DNA of 64,000 nucleotides from Rhodobacterales bacterium (lineage in GTDB: Bacteria > Pseudomonadota > Alphaproteobacteria > Rhodobacterales > Rhodobacteraceae). Positions 56,456 through 64,000 of the stretch are shown in pieces (within the stretch, counting starts at the first letter, position 1; each line of letters begins with the position of its first letter). The translations under genes were made by a program, and so were the position numbers. The notes beneath the pieces were generated by a model that made no database searches, was not told where the DNA came from, and saw only the letters and a list, made by a program, of their open reading frames with translations. The stretch is from assembly GCA_002748285.1 (NCBI GenBank), contig PDSA01000028.1, positions 62,001 to 126,000 on the forward strand, in the 5' to 3' direction.

Positions 56456-58609
56456 TTACACTTGTTTGAGGTGGAACAGACGGTGGCCATCCAGCCATGT
56501 CTCGAAACCGCCAGGCACGACAAAGGTTGTCGCATCTGATTCGATGATCGCGGGGCCGATGATACGGTTGCCGGGCGTAAGCGCCTCCATCAGGTAAAGC
56601 TGTGCATCGGCCCATTTGCCCTTGCGGTAGAACTTGCGCGTGCCGAGGTAAGCCGACTGGGGCGGCTCGGCGGGGCCTTCCTCTTCCTTCGGAATGTTGG
56701 GCTTGGGGATCGGCACGGTGCCGCGCATGATCGCCCCGGTGACCGAATAGCCAAGCTCGGGCGAGCGGGCCGAAGCGGCATAGACGCGGCCGTATTTGTC
56801 GTTGAAGGCGTCGACCAGCTTGTCCCAGTCAGCGGCAGATTTCGCCTTTTCGATCGGGCTGTCGATCTCCAGATCGTTGAGCTGGCCGCGATACTGCATC
56901 CGGTAGCCCGGCTGAAGCTCGACCTGATCACGGGTGTAGCCGTTGAGCTCGAACTCTTCGAGCACCTTTTCGGATAGCTCGTGCCAGGCGTCGTTGACAA
57001 GCCGCGCCTCAATCTCTTTGGCGTCATCGCTGGCCACTTCGGCGATGTTGATGTCGAGCGACTTGTCGTAGCGGTATTCGAAGTCCGCCGCGGCGCAGCC
57101 AAAGGCCGAGAACCCCGCAGCCCATGCAGGCACGATGACATCCTCGAAGTCCATCCCCTCGGTGTAGCCATAGGTATGGACCGGCCCTGCCCCCCCGTAG
57201 GAGAAGCACACGAAGGATGAGGGCGAGTAGCCCTTGCCCGAAATCAGCGCCTTGAGGTAGTCGCGCAGGTCGCTGTCGAGCAGTTCGATCACCCCGGCGG
57301 CGGCTTCCTCGACCGAAATGCCCAGCGGATCGGCGATCTGCTCTTTCATCGCGGCATAGGCGCGGTCGCGATCCAGTTTGACCTGCCCGCCAAGGAAGTT
57401 GTCCGGGTTGAGATAGCCCAGGATGACGTGGCAGTCGGAGATGGTCACCGTGTCGATGCCGCTCTCGGCCCAGCACACACCCACCCGGTAGCCGGCGCTG
57501 TCGGGGCCGAGCTTGATGGCCTTGGTGTAGGGGTCGAGCCGGATGAACGAGCCCGCGCCCGCACCGACCGAATCGAGCCCCACGAGGGGCAGCGACAGAA
57601 CCAGCCGCGCCATGTCGGGGTCGTTCTGGATGGTCAGCTCGCCTTGGGTGATGAGCGCCACATCAAACGAGGTGCCGCCGATGTCGGAACAGGCGATGTT
57701 CTTGTAGCCCAGCGTTTCGCCCAGATATTTGGCTCCGATCACCCCGCCGATGGGGCCGGAAACGATGGTTCGGGCGAGCTCCTTGGCTTTCCACGAGATG
57801 GTGCCGCCATGGGTCGCCATGACCCGGATGTCGAACTTGGAGCCGTTCTCCTTGAACGCGCCGGAGATCTTCTTCAGCGTCTGGCGGCTGGGCTCGGCGG
57901 CGAAGGCCTCCAGCACCGTGGTATTGGTGCGGTGGGTTTCCTTGCGCACAGGATAGTAGTCGCAGGAGGCAAAGACGGGGATGTCCTTGCCGGATTTCTC
58001 GACCTCATCCAGCACAATATCGCGCACGCGGCGCTCGTGGCCGGGGTTCTTGTAGCTGTGCAGCAGCGAGACCACGATGCCTTCAACACCTTGCGCGATC
58101 AGCTCTTTGGCGGCGGTGTGCGCGCCCTCTTCACGCAGTGGAATGACCACATCGCCGAACATGTCCACCCGCTCCATCACGCCGCGGGTCAGGTGCCGGG
58201 GCACCAGCGGCTCGTCGTAATAGTGGGTGTTGAGATGAATGCGGTCCTCATAGGCCATGCCCAGATAGGCCTGACAGGCGCGGCCCATGCGGTGGAAATC
58301 CTCCATCCCCGCATTGACGATCAGGCCAGTTTTCAGGCCCTTGCGCTGCACCACGCGGTTGAGCATCGCGGTGCCGGAATACACCCCGGTCTGGATCGAC
58401 GACAGGGCTTCCTCAAGGCTCAGCCCCCAGTGTTCCAGCCCTTCTCGGCTGGATTCGATCAGCCCCCGGGCTTCGTTATCGGGCGTTGATTGCGCTTTGC
58501 CGACGACGAATTCCCCATCCGCATCGACAAAGAACGTGTCCGTCATTGTCCCCCCTGCGTCGATGCCAAGCACCTGCACAGAGCGTTGGTTTTTCTTGTC
58601 AAGTGGCAC
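56456..58609 (-). CDS. acxA: Acetone carboxylase beta subunit (hydantoinase A-like), GTG start
   Basis: VPLDKKNQRSVQVLGIDAGGTMTDTFFVD; ATHGGTISWKAKELARTIVSGPIGGVIGAKYLGE; 717-codon frame. Confidence 0.88.
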   Translation of the reverse strand: MPLDKKNQRSVQVLGIDAGGTMTDTFFVDADGEFVVGKAQSTPDNEARGLIESSREGLEHWGLSLEEALSSIQTGVYSGTAMLNRVVQRKGLKTGLIVNAGMEDFHRMGRACQAYLGMAYEDRIHLNTHYYDEPLVPRHLTRGVMERVDMFGDVVIPLREEGAHTAAKELIAQGVEGIVVSLLHSYKNPGHERRVRDIVLDEVEKSGKDIPVFASCDYYPVRKETHRTNTTVLEAFAAEPSRQTLKKISGAFKENGSKFDIRVMATHGGTISWKAKELARTIVSGPIGGVIGAKYLGETLGYKNIACSDIGGTSFDVALITQGELTIQNDPDMARLVLSLPLVGLDSVGAGAGSFIRLDPYTKAIKLGPDSAGYRVGVCWAESGIDTVTISDCHVILGYLNPDNFLGGQVKLDRDRAYAAMKEQIADPLGISVEEAAAGVIELLDSDLRDYLKALISGKGYSPSSFVCFSYGGAGPVHTYGYTEGMDFEDVIVPAWAAGFSAFGCAAADFEYRYDKSLDINIAEVASDDAKEIEARLVNDAWHELSEKVLEEFELNGYTRDQVELQPGYRMQYRGQLNDLEIDSPIEKAKSAADWDKLVDAFNDKYGRVYAASARSPELGYSVTGAIMRGTVPIPKPNIPKEEEGPAEPPQSAYLGTRKFYRKGKWADAQLYLMEALTPGNRIIGPAIIESDATTFVVPGGFETWLDGHRLFHLKQV

Positions 58610-58691
58610 GAAAAACTCCTCCCTTGGTTTTGGCCGTCCCGGATTTGGAACTGGCTGACCACCAGTCTGCCCTATAGCCGTGGGGTGGATT

Positions 58692-58731
58692 TGTCCGATG
58701 ATCGTGCGGGCTGACGGACATTCTGCGGACA
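58692..58731. promoter_or_regulatory. Candidate operator cluster: three TGTCCG/CGGACA hexamers upstream of acxA
   Basis: TGTCCG 58692-58697, CGGACA 58715-58720, CGGACA 58726-58731. Confidence 0.35.
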
Positions 58732-58810
58732 CAAGAAATCCGGCGGCCGAACAAACGGAAAAGAACACGCCCGGGGCGCGGAAGGGCATAGACCCGCACC
58801 GCTGTGCGGA

Positions 58811-60610
58811 TCAGCTTCGCGCGCGGGAGACGCCGTAGCTGTCCATTTTCAGATAAAGGGTCGAACGGGCGATGCCCAGACGGCGCGCGGTGCGGGTCAG
58901 GTTGCCACCCTCGGCTTCGACAGCGGCCAAAATCTGTGCCCGTTCCACGTCGCGCAGGGTTTCCACACCCCGGCTGTGGCCGCTCTCCAGATATTCCGGC
59001 GGCAAGGTTGCCTCGTCGATCAGGCCGTTGGGCGATAGGGCATCAAGTGCCGCGACAAGATTGCGCATCTCGCGCAGGTTGCCCGGCCAAGCATGTTGCT
59101 TCAGGCGTGCGACCGCCGAGGACGTGAACCGCAACTGCCGCCCGCCATCCTCTGCTGCGTGGCGGCGGATCATCTCGCGCAACAGGGGCTCGATTTCGTC
59201 GCGGCGCGCGCGCAGAGGCGGAATTTCGAGCCGCGCCCCAGCGATCCGGTAGTAAAGATCGCACCGGAAACGGCCCTCGGCCATTTCGTGATAAAGGTGC
59301 CGGGTGGACAGCGCGATAACCCGTGCGCCCATATCCGTGGTGTGTTCGACAAGGCCAAGCAAGAGCTTTTGCAAGTCCTCGGACATGGCACCGGGGGAAT
59401 TGAGGCACAGCACTCCGTGGCGTTCGAACCGGCCAGAGGCAATATAGTCGCGCAGTTTTTCTTCGGTCAGTTCCGCACAGTCGATCAGGTCGAACGGGGT
59501 GTCGGCATCGGGTCCGGCACGATGAATGGCCCGTGCAAGAAAGGTCTTGCCGGTGCCGGTCTCACCCTCGATAAGAACCGAAATGGACACGGGGGCAAGG
59601 CGCTGAGCCTGACCGCACACTCTGAAAATGGCGTCACCCGTCCGGCCGATTCGGGCAAGCTCGGCACCGGGATCGGCCTTCAAAGGCGGCGGGCGCCGCA
59701 AAGAGATCATCACTCCGATGGCTCCGTCCGCGTTGCCGACGACCTCAAGATCGGTGCCGGGCATGCAGTTCGACAGCGCCTCGGCAATGGTGTCGGGAGC
59801 CTGATCGATCAACTCGGGAATGCGCGTGCGCAAAGTCCGCAAGCCGGCATCGTCTTCGCAAAAGCGGGTGAAATCACTGGTGGCAAAAACATCGACCCCC
59901 GCCCGGTCCATCACCAGCGTCGGATCATTGCCCCGCCGAAGCTGCGCAATGTGGAACCGCTCCAGAAGGCGCTCGCGCTCGCGCGCATGCATCCGGCGCA
60001 GTTCGGCTTCGATTTGCAGGGCCAGAGCGGCTGACAGAGCGGCGGCATTGCGGTGCTCGTTGCCCCTGCTCCACGAGATGTCCACCACCCCCAGAACCAG
60101 ATCAGAGCTCGGGTCGCGCACGGGGGTGGCGGCACAGTTCCAGCGTTGAATTTCCTCGCAAAAATGCTCCGCCTCGCGGATCACGACCGAACGGCGCAGG
60201 TGCAGCGCGGTGCCGATGGCGTTGGTGCCAATGGCCGATTCAGCCCAGTTGCCGCCGATATGCAGGTGGTTTTCCTGTCCCCGCTCCAGCGTCTCCCGGT
60301 CACCCACCGCATCGACCACAACACCGGCGCGATCGCACAGCATCAGGATACTGCCCGTGTCACTCAGAAGCCGCCCGGCATGGTCCAGCGCCCGCCGTGC
60401 CCCCAGACGCAGCCGGCGCGACAGAGCCTGCTGGGTAAGAAGCTGTTCATCGGCCAGAACCGGGGCCCGCTTGCGCCGTAAGACAGGATACCGGGAGGAA
60501 CGCTGCCAGCTGTGCAGCACATCGTCCCGGATCTGCGGCGGAATGCGTCCGACCGCCAGAAAATTTTCCCAATCTGTCTTATCCAGACGATACGGCATCT
60601 TCTCTCTCAC
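58811..60610 (-). CDS. acxR: AcoR/AcxR-type regulator (GAF, degenerate AAA+, Fis HTH)
   Basis: GNWAESAIGTNAIGTALHL, GETGTGKTFLARAIH, GNLTRTARRLGIARSTLYLKM; upstream of acxABC. Confidence 0.85.
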   Translation of the reverse strand: MREKMPYRLDKTDWENFLAVGRIPPQIRDDVLHSWQRSSRYPVLRRKRAPVLADEQLLTQQALSRRLRLGARRALDHAGRLLSDTGSILMLCDRAGVVVDAVGDRETLERGQENHLHIGGNWAESAIGTNAIGTALHLRRSVVIREAEHFCEEIQRWNCAATPVRDPSSDLVLGVVDISWSRGNEHRNAAALSAALALQIEAELRRMHARERERLLERFHIAQLRRGNDPTLVMDRAGVDVFATSDFTRFCEDDAGLRTLRTRIPELIDQAPDTIAEALSNCMPGTDLEVVGNADGAIGVMISLRRPPPLKADPGAELARIGRTGDAIFRVCGQAQRLAPVSISVLIEGETGTGKTFLARAIHRAGPDADTPFDLIDCAELTEEKLRDYIASGRFERHGVLCLNSPGAMSEDLQKLLLGLVEHTTDMGARVIALSTRHLYHEMAEGRFRCDLYYRIAGARLEIPPLRARRDEIEPLLREMIRRHAAEDGGRQLRFTSSAVARLKQHAWPGNLREMRNLVAALDALSPNGLIDEATLPPEYLESGHSRGVETLRDVERAQILAAVEAEGGNLTRTARRLGIARSTLYLKMDSYGVSRARS

Positions 60611-60770
60611 ATCTCCCCGTCGAAAGGCCGCCCGGCTAAAATATCAATGGCAAACGCAAGGCAGCGCCTTAAGTTTAACAAGAGTAGCAAAAAGTTTGAA
60701 CAAATTGTGTCCGATTTTTAGACAGTGGAAATTATTTGCCGATAATGCGACCCTTGCTTTCCTCCCGGAT

Positions 60771-60974
60771 TTTATGTCAGCCTGCCAAGGAAAGCCCAAG
60801 GCCAAGGAGCATCCGGGCGGCACGATTGGCCTGTCGATGCATGTGCTTGCGGCTATGCAGGTCGCGCAAACGGCTGGCGGGATGCAGCAGCCCGGCACCG
60901 AACTGGCCCGCATCTTCAACATGGGCGGCCCGGGCGTCGCCAAACATTGCTCTATTCTGGAGGTCCGGACATGA
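60771..60974 (+). pseudogene. C-terminal remnant of a thiolase/acetyl-CoA acetyltransferase
   Basis: CQGKPKAKEHPGGTIGLSMHVLAAMQVAQTAGGMQQPGTELARIFNMGGPGVAKHCSILE resembles thiolase C-termini; no N-terminal part. Confidence 0.6.
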
Positions 60975-62488
60975 ACCCGGCACAATGGCTTGAACGCACG
61001 GCTCTCATTCACCCGGCCCGGCCTGCGCTTTTGTCCGGCAGCCGCGTGGTGGCGGACTATGCCACGTTCCGAAACCGGGCGGCGGCACTTGGCCGCGGAC
61101 TTCAGGCGCGGGGGATCGGCAAGGGAGACCGGGTCGTAATCTTCATGCAAAACTGCCCTCAGTATCTGGAATGCCTCTATGGCATCTGGTTCGCCGGAGC
61201 CGTTGCAGTGCCGGTCAACGGCAAGCTCCACCAAAAGGAAGCGCTCTCGATCATCCGCAATGCGCAGGCCTCTCTGGTGTTTTCGGATGCAACCCACAGC
61301 ACGCCGCTTGGCGCGGTTGGCGGGACCGGAGACCCGGAGATCATGGACGTCGGCACGTCCAGGTTTGCGGCGCTCTGCGCGGGTGATCCGCTCGACACTC
61401 CGGTTGCGCTGGACGGCGATGATCTGGTCTGGCTGTTCTACACTTCGGGCACGACAGGCCGCCCCAAGGGGGTGATGCTGACTGCGGGCAACCTCTCGGC
61501 GATGGCCCACAGCTATTTCGCCGACATCGAGCGCGTGACCGAAGACGACGCCATCCTCTATGCTGCGCCCATGTCCCACGGCGCGGGCATCTACAACTTC
61601 ATGTTCGTGATGAATGCCGCCCGGCATGTCATCCCCGAAAGCGGCGGGTTCGAGCCGGAAGAGATCTTCCGTCTGGGGCGCGCAGTGGGCAATATCTCGA
61701 TGTTCGCGGCCCCAACCATGGTGCGGCGTATGGTTGATTGCGCCTTGGCCGGGGAGCATGACGGGACCGGCCTGCGCACAGTGGTTTATGCGGGCGGCCC
61801 GATGTATGAGGCCGACATCCTGCAAGCGGTCGAGGTGCTTGGTGCGCGCTTCGTGCAGATTTACGGACAGGGAGAATGCCCCATGTCCATCACTGTGCTG
61901 CCGCGCGAGATGGTGACCGACCGCCGCCATCCCCGCTGGCGTGCGCGGCTGAACTCGGTCGGTTATACGCAAAGCCACGTCCAGGTTGCGATCTGCGACG
62001 ACGACGGCAACAGCCTGCCATATGACCAGATCGGCGAGATCATGGTCCGCGGCGCGCCGGTCATGGCGGGCTATTGGCAAAACCCCGAGGCCACGGCTGA
62101 GACGATCCGCAACGGCTGGCTGCGCACCGGCGATGTGGGCAGTCTGGATGCCGAGGGGTTCCTGACCCTGCGGGACCGCTCCAAGGATGTGATCATCTCG
62201 GGCGGCTCCAACATCTACCCGCGCGAGGTCGAGGAACTGTTGCTGCAACATGAGGCAGTCAGCGAGGTGGCCGTCATCGGCGCGAAGGATGCGGAGTGGG
62301 GCGAAATCGTGGTTGCCTTTGTCGTCGCCCGGACGGGTGCTGCCGTCACGGAACAGGATCTGGACGCCTATTGCATCGACAATATCGCCCGTTTCAAACG
62401 CCCCAAGATCTACCGCTTCGTATCCGAGCTGCCAAAGAACAATTACGGCAAAGTCCTGAAAACCGACCTGCGGCGCGGTTTTGACTGA
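60971..62488 (+). CDS. AMP-dependent acyl-CoA synthetase/ligase
   Basis: FYTSGTTGRPKGVMLT, GWLRTGDVGSLDAEGFLTLRDRSKDVIISGGSNIYPREVE. Confidence 0.92.
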   Translation: MNPAQWLERTALIHPARPALLSGSRVVADYATFRNRAAALGRGLQARGIGKGDRVVIFMQNCPQYLECLYGIWFAGAVAVPVNGKLHQKEALSIIRNAQASLVFSDATHSTPLGAVGGTGDPEIMDVGTSRFAALCAGDPLDTPVALDGDDLVWLFYTSGTTGRPKGVMLTAGNLSAMAHSYFADIERVTEDDAILYAAPMSHGAGIYNFMFVMNAARHVIPESGGFEPEEIFRLGRAVGNISMFAAPTMVRRMVDCALAGEHDGTGLRTVVYAGGPMYEADILQAVEVLGARFVQIYGQGECPMSITVLPREMVTDRRHPRWRARLNSVGYTQSHVQVAICDDDGNSLPYDQIGEIMVRGAPVMAGYWQNPEATAETIRNGWLRTGDVGSLDAEGFLTLRDRSKDVIISGGSNIYPREVEELLLQHEAVSEVAVIGAKDAEWGEIVVAFVVARTGAAVTEQDLDAYCIDNIARFKRPKIYRFVSELPKNNYGKVLKTDLRRGFD

Positions 62489-63217
62489 CACGTCGCTTTG
62501 AAAACGCCGGTCCGGGGCATGCCTCGCCACACCTTTAGGAAAGCCCTCCGCCGGTTTGGCAAAGATCGCGATGTGAGGGAAAGCTCGTAACTTATCTTTG
62601 AAATGCGGTAGCATGAAAGGAAAACCGGATGCAGCCCTTTGCGGAATTTGAAACACTCTCTACCTGAGTGCGCACAGACACCGCACGGTGTCGAAAATAG
62701 CCTTACAATCATTGGATAAACCTTGTTTTCCAGCACGTTCTCAAAACCAGTAGCACGGTAAAATCTGTTGCAAAGCAACGGGTTGTCTGTCGCGTGTGGC
62801 CGACCTTTTATCTCGCATTCCTCAAACCGTCCTGCTTGCGGGTTACGATACCCCCGCCACTGCCGCCGATTGTCCGAAAGCTTATGAAAGGGTGAATTGA
62901 GAAGAATGGCCGCCAAAACTGGGGGCACCTCATCCAGATGAGAGATAAAGCCCGAAGCTGTTTGAGGCTTTTTGAATGCAGTCCAACAAATTGAACCGCT
63001 AAAAGCTGCAAGCGACAGGTTCAATTCTGCCATCTGATGCGCTCCGTCAGGTTGGTGTCAGCTTGGCGCGTTATGCACTCCATATCTCTGGAATCAGTTC
63101 CCAGACCCGCAGGTCTGAGGAAGCTGAGAGTCAGAGGCAAATACGAGTGGAATGATCGTGACGCGTTGAGGCAGGCTGCCTGCCATAGATGTCACGCCAA
63201 TAGGAAAGTCGGAAAAA

Positions 63218-64000
63218 GTGAACAAATTCTCAATTGCAGCAATCTTGATCAGTGGCGTTGCGCTCGCAGCATGTGGCGGTGGCGGCGAGACAAGCCGGGG
63301 GCCGACCACCCCCGACCCTGTGACTCCAACGCCAACACCGGGCCCCAAACCCACGATCACCAACCCCAACTACACCCGCTATATCGAGCCCGCCGCGATC
63401 AAGCGCGATCTGAGCGGTCTGGCGTCGGTTTACCGCAAGAATTATCATAAATTTCTGGAATATAAGGCCCCCAACGGCAAGCCCATCCGCCTTGTCGCAA
63501 CCAATGACATCAGCGACGAGCAACTTTTGCGCTCTTACAACATCCTGTCCTTTTACCTGAGCGATGTTCCGGGCAGCAAATACGGCAAGAGGAAAGCTGC
63601 CGTTGCAAACCAGATGGCAAACAGCGGTGCCGTGCTGGTCATGGCTGGGGGTGCCGATGGCGCGAGCCCGATCAAAACCAGTGCGCTGGCGGGGCAGCCG
63701 CTTTATCAGCTTGAATTTCCGGCCGCCGGCACCAAGGCCTATCTGGAAAGCGACTATGATCAGCGTGATGCCGGATTTGAGGAAATCTTTCACATGGTGC
63801 ATGACAACGGGATCGGCACCAAATACACCCCCGGCGTTCTGAAATCCACCTATCAGAGCGACATCACCAAGGCGATGGAAAACGCCTATGCCAAAGGCAT
63901 CTGGAAGCCTGATCGTGCCACCTATGATGAGTGGAAGAAAGAAGGCAGTCTTGAGCAGGAATATATCGCCTCGGTGATTGACAGCTATTATGGCTATTGG
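63218..64000 (+). CDS. Lipoprotein of unknown function, GTG start, truncated by window edge (not in ORF track)
   Basis: MNKFSIAAILISGVALAACGGGGETSRGPTTPDPVTPTPTPGPKPTITNPNYTRYIEPAAIKRDL...; lipobox LAAC, RBS-like AGGAAAG. Confidence 0.8.
   Translation, partial: MNKFSIAAILISGVALAACGGGGETSRGPTTPDPVTPTPTPGPKPTITNPNYTRYIEPAAIKRDLSGLASVYRKNYHKFLEYKAPNGKPIRLVATNDISDEQLLRSYNILSFYLSDVPGSKYGKRKAAVANQMANSGAVLVMAGGADGASPIKTSALAGQPLYQLEFPAAGTKAYLESDYDQRDAGFEEIFHMVHDNGIGTKYTPGVLKSTYQSDITKAMENAYAKGIWKPDRATYDEWKKEGSLEQEYIASVIDSYYGYW

Noticed and set aside
60644-62656. 670-aa antisense ORF opposite the acyl-CoA ligase
   Set aside because: Mirror ORF of a high-GC gene with clear AMP-ligase motifs; low-complexity His/Arg/Gly-type composition and no domain.
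62443-63033. 196-aa minus-strand ORF downstream of the ligase
   Set aside because: No recognised domain, overlaps the ligase end; lower-GC spacer of uncertain nature, not confident enough to call coding.

Overview
This is an alphaproteobacterial chromosome segment, most like Rhodobacterales/Roseobacter by gene content (inference). Most of it (about 1-51.5 kb) is ordinary core sequence: leucine degradation (mcc/mvaB/hydratase), gpt, fabI, pdxH, a double cold-shock protein, tRNA-Pro, cbiX, argB, engB/MOSC/yidC, ttcA, yidD/rnpA/rpmH, yicC/gmk, class II DAHP synthase, liv ABC operon, aroQ/luxR, a structured intergenic RNA candidate, rpsB/tsf, psuK/psuG, permuted two-piece tmRNA, nirK/nirV, olsB/olsA, chpT-like, proBA/obgE and rplU/rpmA. 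From tRNA-Ser(CGA) at 51.6 kb rightwards it becomes accessory: a collapsed integrase island bounded by a 17-bp att duplication, a second decayed integrase interrupted by an IS3-type element, and an acetone-carboxylase locus (acxR-acxA-acxB-acxC) with an acyl-CoA ligase and a thiolase remnant. Two observations stand out. (1) Five genes (MOSC, DAHP synthase, acxB twice, acxC, IS3 orfB) look as if internal segments were cleanly removed, four of the six junctions being out of frame; this is either real gene erosion or a sequence/assembly fault and needs checking against reads. (2) A dispersed ~104-bp palindromic intergenic element has two copies in opposite orientation and a compensatory base-pair change in its stem. 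No CRISPR array, defence island or complete prophage was seen. Family assignments come from remembered protein motifs; no database search was run.
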